A program made the translations under genes and the position numbers. DNA of 64,000 nt from Arthrobotrys musiformis. Lineage: Eukaryota > Ascomycota > Orbiliomycetes > Orbiliales > Orbiliaceae. The stretch is from assembly GCA_036971715.1 (NCBI GenBank), contig JAVHJL010000013.1:1116001-1180000 (forward strand), read 5' to 3'. Numbering within the stretch: position 1 is the first letter of the stretch; each line of letters opens with the position of its first letter. Positions 33,065-43,158 of this stretch are shown here, piece after piece. Under the pieces are notes generated by a model. That model searched no databases. It was given only the letters and a program-made list of their open reading frames with translations, and had not been told where the DNA came from.

Positions 33065-34862
33065 ATGTGTGGAATTCTCGGAGTACTGCTGGCAGACATG
33101 AACGGCTCTGCAGCCTATGAGTTGCATGAGGCCTTGTACCTGCTTCAGCACCGTGGCCAGGTATGTTTGATACACACTTTGATTATTAGAGTTTTTTGCG
33201 CAGAGAGCTAACTTGAGTTCAGGATGCATGTGGTATCGCTACATGTGCTCATGGTGGCCGTATTTTCCAATGCAAGGGAAACGGGATGGCGTCTCGCGTC
33301 TTCCAAGACGGAAGCCGAATCACTGAGCTCCCAGGTTTCATGGGGTTGGGACACCTGAGGTATCCTACCGCTGGCAGCAGTGCCAATTCGGAGGCCCAAC
33401 CGTTCTATGTTAACAGCCCATATGGTATTTGCTTTGCCCACGTAAGTCGATAATCAACAAGAAAAACTCCCCATAGATATAACAGTCGCTAACATAGAGT
33501 ATTTAGAACGGGAACCTCATCAATGCTGCCGAGCTACGAAAGTACTTGGACGAGGAAGTCCACAGGCACATCAACACGGACTCTGACAGCGAGGTCATGC
33601 TCAACATCTTTGCCAGTGCCCTCCAAGAGACTGGAAAGTTCCGTGTAAATGAAGAGGATATCTTCAATTCTCTCAAAGCAATTTACTCCCGCTGCAAGGG
33701 TGCCTATGCCTGCACTGCCATGTTGGCAGGCTTTGGCATCATTGGCTTCCGGGACGAGTATGGCATTCGCCCTCTAGTTCTAGGCGAGAAGCAAAACCCC
33801 AACGGCGGCTGTGACTATATGCTCGCTAGCGAGAGCGTGGCCCTAGACATTCTTGGTTACGGAAACGTCCGAGATGTCCAGCCGGGTGAAGCTGTATTCA
33901 TCAAGAAAGGATCCAAGCCAGTCTTCCGGCAGGTTTGCCCTCAAGCCGCCTTCACGCCGGATATCTTTGAATTCGTCTACTTCGCCAGACCGGACTCTGT
34001 CATTGATAAAATCTCGGTTCAAACGGCCAGATTAAAGATGGGAGAAGTGCTGGCCGAGACAGTTAAAGCTATTTTGGGTGAACAGGCGGTCAAGGAAATT
34101 GACGCTGTTATCCCAATCCCTGAGACTTCAAATACCTCGGCGTCGGCTTTGGCCGATCAATTAAACCTTCCTTACGTCCAAGGCTTCGTGAAGAATCGAT
34201 ATGTATTCCGGACATTCATCATGCCCGGCCAATCTTCTCGAACATCGGCTGTCCGCCGAAAGCTCCACGCGATGACAACAGAGTTCCAAGGTCGGAACGT
34301 CCTCCTCGTCGACGACAGTATTGTCCGTGGCACCACCAGCCGCGAAATCGTCCGCATGGCTCGTGAGGCAGGCGCAAAGAAGGTCTACCTAGCTAGTTGT
34401 GCCCCACCAATCCGCAACGCTCACATCTACGGTATCGATCTTGCCGATAGAAAGGAGTTGGTGGCGTTTAACAGGTCCAAGTCTGAGGTTGCTCGAGAGA
34501 TCGGTGCGGATGAGGTTATCTACCAGACCCTTCCTAACTTGATCAAGGCTTGTGCATCGGTCAACCCTTCAATCAGCAACTTTGAAGTTGGTGTCTTCAA
34601 CGGGGAGTACGTTACCGGTTGTGATCCAGCGTACTTCAAGCATCTTGAAGATCTCAGAGGCGAAAAGAGTAAAGCCAAGAGGAAAGAAGCCGCGATGCAA
34701 GCCGTTAACGCCGGCGTTGCGACGAAGGATGACGTCGGGCTTGTACTCGAGACTGGACAGACGGCCAATGGACACCCAGCGGTTAATGGCACAGGAGTTA
34801 AGATCCAGCAGCCCAGTCCTAACGACGTTAGTTTGCACAATATTTATGAGAATGGACGGTAG
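33065..34862 (+). CDS. ADE4: Amidophosphoribosyltransferase (glutamine PRPP amidotransferase)
   Basis: First committed enzyme of de novo purine synthesis: PRPP + glutamine gives 5-phosphoribosylamine, glutamate and PPi. Three exons at 33065-33160, 33223-33441 and 33507-34862 give 556 aa. The protein begins MCGILGVL, so Cys2 becomes the N-terminal nucleophile of the class II glutaminase domain without a propeptide. QHRGQDACGIAT, GHLRYPTAGSS and NGNLINAAELR follow. The PRPP-binding loop is VLLVDDSIVRGTTS near 370. The C-terminal 70 residues form a Lys-rich then less conserved tail. Both introns fall between codons and have canonical ends. The long leader upstream may carry an intron. Very secure call. 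Confidence 0.98.
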
Positions 34863-35465
34863 TGACGTTTCTATCTTGGTGTGATTTTGTGCGGTGACTA
34901 CAGGGGTATTTTTTGGCAAATAAAGGAGGGGATCTTGATCGCTCGGCTGGTTCTCGTGCTTTTGGGAGGCGGTGTGGTTATAACGCTTATTCTTCCTTTG
35001 GCTTTGGTGTGAATATCATGACCTCTTTTTTGTATTCTTTTCTTCTTCTTCTTTTTTCTCTCACGGGGGCGTTCGAGATGTTGTGTCCATTCAATGGAGT
35101 GGGGAGGTGCTAAAAGCTCTTAAAACTTTGCTTATGATAAAAAGTTTGTCGTCGAAGAGTGCTTTGTCTAGAGATAGCTTCAGCAATGGAATATACTAGT
35201 GCATATAATCATCATTCTCTCCAGTATCTATTATGCCTTGTCTCGTAATCAGGCCTGGCCGCGACCATAGCACAGTTTTGTTCCCATTTTCCCTCTATGA
35301 CTTAATCGCTTAAGCCTTGTGTGTTTCCCAATGGGCAAGCTTTACGATGAGCTTGAGATTACTCAAATTGACGATGATAATTCCTTCTATTAGGTGCTTA
35401 AGATGAGGCTAGTACACGTGGTTAAAAAAAAAAACTTTTACGGCAACCTAATGTTAGTTGATCCC
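34863..35465. other. Convergent 3' flanks of ADE4 and OLA1
   Basis: 603 bp of 3' UTR/terminator sequence with T-rich stretches (35028-35060). No gene is seen. Confidence 0.5.
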
Positions 35466-37071
35466 TTAGTTCTTTGCGGCACCAGCCTTGAAGTGAAGGC
35501 TGTAAACGAATTGTTAGTATCTCGAAAACTTTCAAAATGGAAGTAAGCGTATGAAGGGAATGCTTACATATCGCCATCCTCGACGACGTAGTCCTTGCCC
35601 TTGGTTTGGACCTTTCCTTTGGCCTTTACATCAGCCTCGTTGCCCAAATCGACTAGATCGGCGTATTTGAACATGACGGCCTGAATGAAGGTCTTTTCGA
35701 AGTCTACACGGGTTTGTTAGATGGCTCGATCGAACCCTATCCATCATGGAATAGGGGTTGAAGGGGAAAGAATCTTACCAGTGTGGATAACACCGGCCGC
35801 CTGAGGGGCCTTGGTGCCGTTCCTGATAGTCCATTGTCTAACTTCGTCCTCACCACATGTGAAAAAGCTTCCCAAGTTCAATTCTTTCCTCATGTTGATA
35901 ACCAACTTGCCGAGTGCGCTCTTAGCTCCCAACTTCTCTTCCTCAGCCTTCGCTTCGGCCTCCTCCATCTTGGACAGTCTTTCTTCGAGCGAAACGGAGA
36001 GTGGGATGATCATATCACCCGGGGAGTTCTCTTGCACCCACTTGAAGACCTTGGGAAGATGCTTGTTCTTCTGTCTGACGTAGTCCTTCTCGCTCAGGTT
36101 GACGACGTAGATAACCGGCTTAGCGGTCAAGAGGAGCAGAGCGTTGATAACTTCAACGTCCTTGTTACCCCAGTCTCCCTTCCTGACATCCTTTCCGGCT
36201 TGCAGGCAGGCAAGTACTCTTTCAACGATCGCTTGCTCTTCCTTCAGCTTCTTCATCTCGAGGGATTGTCCACCACGCTTTGTCTGCTTAACAAGTGCGT
36301 CGAGGGCCTTCTCTACGAATTCGGTATCCTTGATTCTCAACTCATCTGCGATAATCTCCAAATCACGGATAGGATCGACGTCGCCCTCGACGTGGATGAT
36401 GTCAGCGTCATCGAAGCATCGGACGACCTGGAAGATGGCGTCGACAGCACGGATGTGCGATAAGAAGGCATTGCCGAGACCGGCACCGGTGGAGGCACCC
36501 TTTGTCAGACCGGCGATGTCGTAGATTGTTAGGTGGGCTGGGACGCGGGATTTGGGCTTGTAGTGCTCGCAGAGCCAGTCGTAACGTTCGTCTGGGACGA
36601 TGACACGGGACTGGTGATACATGCTTTTTTAGCAAAAAACTTTGTTACCAAAATAATGACAACGTGGGTTAGGGTACGTACCTCTTCAGGATCGATGGTG
36701 GCATATGGGTAATTCTAGTTGGGTTTGTTAATTTAAGTGTTCTCTCGTGATACGGTTCGGGGATAATAATATACCGCTGGGTTTCCCAATGGACATTTTG
36801 TGATCGCCTGTATACCACACTTTAGCATTCGTCCCAAAGTAACTACCTAGTTTCTATAGAAAAATGAGAGGGGATAAATACCTGGAACAGAGTGGATTTT
36901 CCGACGTTTGCAAGTCCGACCTATATTCCGTAGTCACAAGTTCAGTCAGTAAAAAAATAAACGCTCACGATTGCATATAGATGAGCATCTACTGACAATA
37001 CCGCTCTTGAGATTGTTACCAGGTCTCCCTAGCAAAATCTTTTCTTCTTTGACAGCCTTCTTTGGTGGCAT
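35466..37071 (-). CDS. OLA1: Obg-like ATPase 1 (YchF/Ola1 subfamily)
   Basis: Cytosolic P-loop ATPase of the TRAFAC class associated with ribosomes and stress responses. Seven exons on minus: 37071-36997, 36920-36882, 36807-36775, 36714-36682, 36610-35779, 35703-35568, 35499-35466, totalling 393 aa, full length. P-loop GLANVGKST at 27-35; Walker B-like DIAG at 91-94; the altered G4 motif NLSE at 231-234 replaces NKxD and is the known reason this subfamily prefers ATP. A coiled-coil insertion (about 150-200) precedes the C-terminal TGS domain, which includes DFEKTFIQAVMFKYADL and ends HFKAGAAKN. Exons 2-4 are only 39, 33 and 33 nt, and exon 7 is 34 nt. It is divergent from the DeSI gene. Confidence 0.97.
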
Positions 37072-37934
37072 GTTTTTTCTTTTTGCGCGGAACTGAGGGG
37101 TGGAAGTGAATGTGCGGGAGCCTAGGAGTGGTAATGGAGATGAGAGATGGAGATGGAGATGTTGATGTGGGGTGTTTGTGAAGTAATAGTTCGAGTTCTT
37201 GGTGGGAAACTTGGAGAATTGACCGCCAAAGCGCACTAGCAGCCTGCTGCCGCAGCTGACGAGGGAGATCTGAAGGGGCGGTATGGTGGTGGTCGTCTTT
37301 AGTCACTTGGAGGGGGCGGGGTTATATGTAAATTCGTATGTGTAATATTTGGAGAGGTGTATTTATTGTTATCAGCGAGGGTGGGAAAATTTTGAGGTTG
37401 GTTCCGGCGACTTGGCAGAACCCCGCCCCGAGAATGCACGGTGTCCGGGGAGACGTCCGGGGAGACGTCCGGTGTCTTCCCGGTGCTTGTTCTTGGCAGG
37501 GTCCTTCTCACCCCAGGAACAACAATCTTCTTGTCGTCTTTTCCCTCCTCCTTATCCTCTTCATCAGACACATTCATCCTCACTTCACTTTGTCTCCACA
37601 TCGCCTTCACCTCACCTTGTATCACATCGCCATTTCAGGATACTTCGCGATATTCGACATCGTTAGCCTCTTCAACAGTAACAATAACGTCATCGTCGAA
37701 TTCGAATAGCTTCATCTTATCCTCTCTCCATCCACCATCCAAATTGAGGTCGCTCAAGCGCTCAAACCACCTTCAAACCAACAACTTCCCATCCCATCCC
37801 CATCCATTTTCACCAACCATCGAATCATCGAATCATCCTACAACTAATCGCTGACACCGACGCACTAAACCAAACATCCTTCCTATCATTATTGTCGCTT
37901 CTGTACTCCGGATCGCATCGATTCTTCAACCAAC
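37072..37934. promoter_or_regulatory. Divergent promoter region of OLA1 and DeSI-type gene
   Basis: 863 bp between opposing starts. It includes a tandem 12-bp repeat with two GACGTC palindromes (about 37446-37472) and a pyrimidine-rich plus-strand leader from 37550 to 37900. The repeat is discussed as a finding. Confidence 0.55.
37446..37472. repeat. Tandem 12-bp repeat containing GACGTC
   Basis: Two adjacent copies of CCGGGGAGACGT, followed by CCGG. Each copy creates the palindrome GACGTC, the core of CRE/ATF-type bZIP sites. Confidence 0.75.
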
Positions 37935-38829
37935 ATGGCGTCCTCTGAGGATGCCCGTCGAAATTCTGAGGCTGGCGTTATGTTGATAGGGCCCCGTCGC
38001 AACTCGGATACTCCGTCAACAGCAGTGACAATCAACGTCTACGACCTGTTACCGGTATGTCACCCACCTTATCTTATCATCATTACATGTTAATTGCTTT
38101 TTTGTCTAACAATTATGTTTTCTCTGTCACTAGCCCGGGAAGCTCTCGACGGTATTCTGGCATCTTGGTGTCGGCCTGCTGCACACCGGCGTCGCGATTG
38201 GTGATCGCGAATACGCTTTCGGCGGCCATGACAGACGAGGAGTCACCGGCGTCTACTATCTCAAACCGAAGCAAGAACCACCCGGCGCAACGTTCCGAAC
38301 CAGCATACTTCACGCACACGTCTCGTACACCCCGGACCAAATACATGACGTCTTGATAGATGTTTCGCAGGAGTTCCTCGGGACGTCTTACAATGTCCTT
38401 ACCCGGAACTGTAACCATTTCACGTCCTTCCTCTGCGAGAAACTCACCGGAAAACCTGCGCCAAAGTGGATCAACCGTGCCGCTAGCATCGGTGTCGCTC
38501 TACCCTGCGTTGTCCCGCAGGCGTGGGTCCGGCCACCGGAGTGCGAAGAGGAGGACCAATTGAATGCAGACGACTTTGACGAGGAGAGCGAGTGGGAGGA
38601 CGATCTGGACGATAGGTTCGGGTTGGGTGACAGTGACGCGGAGGGCGATGGCAAGAATCCACGCCCAAAGGCTTCACATGGGATCCCACCAACAAGCAGT
38701 GGCGGTGAGACCGCCATAACCAAGGAAACTGGGAGGATCGAGGACATGAGGGCTGCGAGGAAGACCGATGAGAATGGGAGGCTGTTGCCCAAAAGCGAGC
38801 GAGCCAAACTTGATCAGACGGTTGATTAG
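37935..38829 (+). CDS. PPPDE-family deSUMOylating isopeptidase (DeSI type)
   Basis: Papain-fold peptidase family; characterised members remove SUMO or ubiquitin from substrates. Two exons, 37935-38054 and 38134-38829, give 271 aa. The PPPDE domain is at about 31-165: TINVYDLLP, then His57 in GLLHTGVAIGDREYAFGG, and the nucleophile Cys133 in LTRNCNHFTSFLCEKLTG, the His-Cys dyad typical of the family. PKWINRAASIG closes the domain. The C-terminal 100 residues are highly acidic (DDFDEESEWEDDLDD) and then charged, likely disordered. The splice restores DLLPPGKLSTVF. Substrate specificity between SUMO and ubiquitin cannot be told from sequence. Confidence 0.92.
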
Positions 38830-39356
38830 GAATTCACATGTCTCAAGTGGGCGCTTTGGTGCTGCTGCTGCGGGGAGGATCTCGACAAGTATTTGAGGTA
38901 AACATGATTTTTGACCCTCACCTCCTCTCGTTTAACGACTGCAGATGGATTGGGGAAGAGGCTTGTCTTGTCGCTGAATCCCTCGATTTGGGGGAGAGCA
39001 GATGAAGATTATTACAATGTTTAATATGTGGGTCTTTCTTTTTTCGATGTCCTCTGTATAGGAATTGCATTTTCGACTTTCTTGTTGTTGCTACAGCCTG
39101 TTTCTTCTTTCTTTTTTCTTCTTCTATCTTCTGTGAGTAGCGGGTGTTAAGGGGTCATGATACAGGCGAATTCTTTCTTTTTTCTTATTGTTTATCTTAA
39201 CAATGGTTTTAATGGGGGCCATAGACAATTGCATTGTTAGCGAATGGCATTTTGTTTCGATTCTAACTAACCAGCGATCCATTCTCCATTCATGAATCTT
39301 ATTCTACTCAGTGGACAATCAGATGGGAATAATTCGATGCTAAGTTATGCATCTCT
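38830..39356. other. Convergent 3' flanks of DeSI and I78-type genes
   Basis: 527 bp with T-rich tracts near 39030-39190. No further gene is seen. Confidence 0.5.
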
Positions 39357-39858
39357 TCAACCGAAGCGGATATGAGTGCAAGTTCCCTCGTCGTCAACAT
39401 GGACGTTCATTCTAAGCAGATATGTATCATCAGTAATGTATTATGCAGAGCAGATACTATGGGGGAGGTGGGTAAGTACCTGCTAGGGAGGAAGTCTCTT
39501 GTGACCATCATTCCTGGTGCGATGACACGATGGGCCTGGGTGCCTTGCGGGAGGTCTTGCTTGCAGAAGTGCTAATTAAAGAATATCAGCAAACATGTAA
39601 GATTAGTATTTTATCTCGTAAACCGAATGCTGCTGGGGTTGATTAGTCGGCTACTACCGCGGGTGTTTTTAAAGTATAGTATAGTATTACGGATAGAGAG
39701 CAGGGGGCGGGTGGGCTGGATACGAGACAAGGTAGGGAGAATTTAGTATAGATGTGGTATCTACATACATCTGGATGGCTCGATGGGGAGTCAACGATCT
39801 TCTTGCCGACGAGCTTATCTTTCCATTGCTGTTTTACTTCGTCCGGGGGTGAGTCCAT
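39357..39858 (-). CDS. Peptidase inhibitor I78 family protein
   Basis: Small intracellular-type serine-peptidase inhibitor family. Three short exons on minus, 39858-39769, 39571-39480 and 39411-39357, give 78 aa. I assembled it by splicing, since no exon is over 92 nt. Diagnostic features in order are EVKQQWKDKLVGKKI (residues 7-21), FCKQDLPQG (32-40), HRVIAPGMMVTRDFLPSR (44-61), and MNVHVDDEGTCTHIRFG ending the chain. Relatives share the LPxG.RVI.PG...T.DF.P.R.NV..D..G signature, and their reactive loop lies in this region. There is no signal peptide. Intron 1 is 197 nt and carries one copy of a local 11-bp repeat; intron 2 is 68 nt. It is divergent, at 1.1 kb, from a protease-like gene, which suggests a possible target (inference). 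Confidence 0.88.
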
Positions 39859-40976
39859 GGTTGTAGATGATTTGTGTCGGTGCTGGTGTCGATTTGAAGT
39901 GCGGATGTAATAGACGGGATGTGAAGGTATTCTGGTTCTGATATTTATAGAATCCGGGGCAATGCAATGACGTACGTACTTAAGGAAGGAAGCATTCATG
40001 GTGGAGAATTCCCCCGGTGCAACAATTCTGATAGTTGCCCCGGACTATGTGGTTTGTCTGTTTGTTTTTGCCGTTTGTGGGCGAGTTACCACCGGGACGT
40101 CGTTCACGCAGACAGATCGAAATAGCTAAATCAAGAGAGTTCTATGCGAGGTTGGGCTATGGGATTGCCAGACTAAAGGCGTCATATTTAACTACTTGAG
40201 TCTCGGGTAGGTACTTGGTTACAGGAAGTTGTGAGAACACCCCATAAAAACGACCATAAAAACATCTAAGAAAACCCCCCCAAAAAAAAAAAAAAAAAAC
40301 TCCCAGAAAAGAGTGCCCACGGCATTTAGTCCGGCAGTCTGGTTTACGAGACAAAGAAAAGAGCCGTGATGGCAATACCAGTGGGTTGCACTCATCAGAA
40401 TTGAAATGACGATTTCGTACTCAAGAATAGACTTATATCAGTCATAAGTTTGAAGCTTGGTCTGTTGAAACAACCATTATATGAAGCCTTACCGCCGTGG
40501 CACTAACACATATCGTCCCAAGTGCAGCGTTTATATACCTTTGTGAAGCATTTATATGCTTCTGTTCAAAATTTCTTTAAATTTCGACGAGTGCAGTATT
40601 CAGGTACCAAAATATTGTGTTTATAGCGTTTATAACATAATAAATGTACACTTTGAGGAGCAGGTCAATATCGACGACTTCAAGTTGATATAGGTATAAG
40701 GTATATATCTCAATGCAAACAACCGATCACCAGTCAATCTTGTCATGTAAACCACAGCTGCTCAAAGATCCAATCCACGTGCACGAGCTACCGCGCACTT
40801 ATAAGTATTAATATTATGAGGATAATGATTCATATAAAAACCCTCTGTCCCAAGAATGCCCGATATCGAGGCTAGTAAAGAATCAATCTCCGATCCCCAA
40901 AATATGTATATCCCATATACGAATACGTTCACAGCAGCAGCCCCAGATCGCGATACTTTCAAATACTAACTACGAA
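39859..40976. promoter_or_regulatory. Divergent promoter region between I78 inhibitor and protease-like genes
   Basis: 1.1 kb separating opposed starts. It holds an inverted copy of the 11-bp TCTCGTAAACC repeat (40331-40341), an A-run near 40285-40301, and an AT-rich zone with repeated TTTATA motifs (GCGTTTATATA, GCATTTATATG, GTTTATAGCG, GTTTATAAC) at about 40528-40640. Shared control is possible but unproven. Confidence 0.5.
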
Positions 40977-42107
40977 ATGAGGGGATATCATCCAGTGGAG
41001 ATCCCCATAAATCCTCCAGGCCTCAGCAGATCCCCATCGCCTGACCTTGTACCCTGTCCGCCCATTCCACTCACTCCAGCCACTCCAATCGCTCTGCTTA
41101 ATCCACTTAGCCCACTCAGTCCACTCGATCGATCCAGCCCATCCATCCCATCAGCAGATCCAAAAGCCGAGCAACAGGAATTCGAATGTCTCAGGAGCTA
41201 CATCGTCGGCGATAAATCGAAGAGGCCATCAGTCATAAAATTTACGGTGTCTTGGAAATTGTGTAGCCGAAAGCCGGTCCAAGGCAGGTTTTTGGAGCGG
41301 TTCGAGGCTATTTATAACACCGGAACGGCATTTGCGATTACGCCGTATCTGTTACTTACCACTCGACATACTTTTCGACCTCCGACGGCGATTGAGGTGG
41401 TGATACACGCGGATTCGGACCCGAGGAGTAGCTTGGAAGAAATAGAGGAGTGCATCAAGTACGAACGTTGGGTGATTTCATCTATCCAATGGTGCGGAAA
41501 TGATTCGGACCACCCCTTTACAGCGAGGCGAGCCCGGGAACCAGACTCAGGATACGAATTGTACGAAACATTTGTGCTCGGAAGCGACCTCGTGTTCTTG
41601 CAAAGCTTGAGGAAAGAGCACCACTGCTTGACGCTGGGGGTAGCCGAACCGCCCCAACTTTGTTGTGCGGTACATGTGGATGGAGATAACGAGATTCAAT
41701 TCCAAGTTGGGACCATGATTTGGAACGAAGGGATGGATGATATCGAAGGCACTACCACATGTTCAGCGGCCGGCGAATACCCTGGTAGCCCAAATCTTGA
41801 TACTAAAGGTTGCGTAGTCGGGCTTGGTATAGGGACGGTTAAGGGGCATGGGATGGACGGATGGTCTATCAGCAGATTCTACGGGTCGGCGTTTTTGTTC
41901 AAGTGTTTCATGAAATGTTTTCCCCAGGTAGTAAAGGAGCTGAAACCGGGAGCCGTGACAGAGCTCAAGGCGTGCTTGCTGGATAAGTTTGTGCACGCGG
42001 CAACAGCGGGGTCAGCGGAAGACTACACTCGAACATTCAACTTCCATGACCATGACCTGGATCCCGAAGACAAACTCACACTGGAGTCAGCGCTCAAGCG
42101 ATCATGA
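40977..42107 (+). CDS. Uncharacterised protein with trypsin-like serine peptidase features
   Basis: Single-exon gene, 376 aa, not a family I can name. The N-terminal 65 residues are Pro/Ser-rich with PLSPLSPLD-type repeats and look disordered; there is no signal peptide or membrane helix. The middle resembles a chymotrypsin-fold peptidase. GTAFAITPYLLLTTRHTF (116-133) parallels the usual G(T/S)(G/A)F.I....LLT..H block, making His131 a candidate base. GSDLVFLQ (202-209) offers Asp204. EYPGSPNLDTKGCVVGLGIG (267-286) resembles the GSP.....G.VVG block, with Ser271 as nucleophile candidate. The oxyanion residues are not the canonical GDSGG. It could be an active cytosolic peptidase or a decayed pseudoenzyme. 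It is divergent from the I78 inhibitor gene. Confidence 0.62.
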   Translation: MRGYHPVEIPINPPGLSRSPSPDLVPCPPIPLTPATPIALLNPLSPLSPLDRSSPSIPSADPKAEQQEFECLRSYIVGDKSKRPSVIKFTVSWKLCSRKPVQGRFLERFEAIYNTGTAFAITPYLLLTTRHTFRPPTAIEVVIHADSDPRSSLEEIEECIKYERWVISSIQWCGNDSDHPFTARRAREPDSGYELYETFVLGSDLVFLQSLRKEHHCLTLGVAEPPQLCCAVHVDGDNEIQFQVGTMIWNEGMDDIEGTTTCSAAGEYPGSPNLDTKGCVVGLGIGTVKGHGMDGWSISRFYGSAFLFKCFMKCFPQVVKELKPGAVTELKACLLDKFVHAATAGSAEDYTRTFNFHDHDLDPEDKLTLESALKRS

Positions 42108-43158
42108 ATCGATTATATCACAGTAGAAAGGCCTCTGGAATGGGTAGATAAACAAGAATTGCGATACAGCATGAGACTTATATTGTAGCTGTAGACGGCT
42201 GATTAAACGGGAATGCAATGAACGAAGGGATAATAGATAAGATACAAATATATTGACAGGGCGTTTTGGGTATAAATAGGTGTTATATCGACTGGTGACT
42301 GACGCTTTAGACCGATTTTGAATCTTATATAGCTTACATAACATCATCCGGAATAGGCTTCGTACATACTTGCTGTTCCCTATCCCGATACTGCCCTTCT
42401 CTTCTCCACTAATTTATAGCATTCTTGTCGGATTCCTCTTCAAACACTCTCTTCAGACTATCAATACATCGTATATTATCTTTCACCAGACATGCGCTAC
42501 ACTACACTAAACTACACTATATACTAAACTCGAACTTGACGAAGCCCATGAAAAATACCACACATGGTTTGCGTTGTTGTCCCGGACTGGTGTGGCTCCG
42601 GTCTGGCGCCGGTGTGGTCTTTTGCCAGGCCGCCCTGGATCAATGTTGGGTGTCTAAACCACAACCAGAAACACCATCATGCGCCCCAGTTCAACAGCAG
42701 TTGACAGTTCCCAGCAGCTATCGTCATTGATGTTTCCCGCTTCATCTTGATACATCCATCTCACCCTGCCTGCCTGCCTGACGCATGACGATATCGCCAC
42801 CCTGCCCTCACTCTCTCGCTTCCTACGCCAGCACCTAGCTCGGATATTAATACTTTTAATTCCCGAATCAAATAGTTAGACCGAAATCGAATGCTGCTGC
42901 TGCCTCACCAAATTAGCGAAAACGCCGTCGTCCTCAACTTGTCACTAGCTTCGAATCCCAGGCCTCCTCTTCCCTTCTCTCTCCGCCCTCTCTCAAACAT
43001 ACCCACCCAAGTGTGCATCCTTGAACAAGTACTTCGAAGCACCTAACTAAGTACTTAAAGCTTCTCAGTAAGGGGCATCGAGTATCTACCCATTTACCAA
43101 AAAACATCACCAAATATCTCAATCGCTTGGTTAATTTCGACAGAGAAAATCCTTATGA
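42108..43158. other. Intergenic upstream of the VPS9-ankyrin-PX gene
   Basis: 1.05 kb. A TGCCTGCCTGCCTGA repeat lies near 42767-42781 and a C/T-rich leader runs from about 42950 to 43150. No additional gene is seen. Confidence 0.5.
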
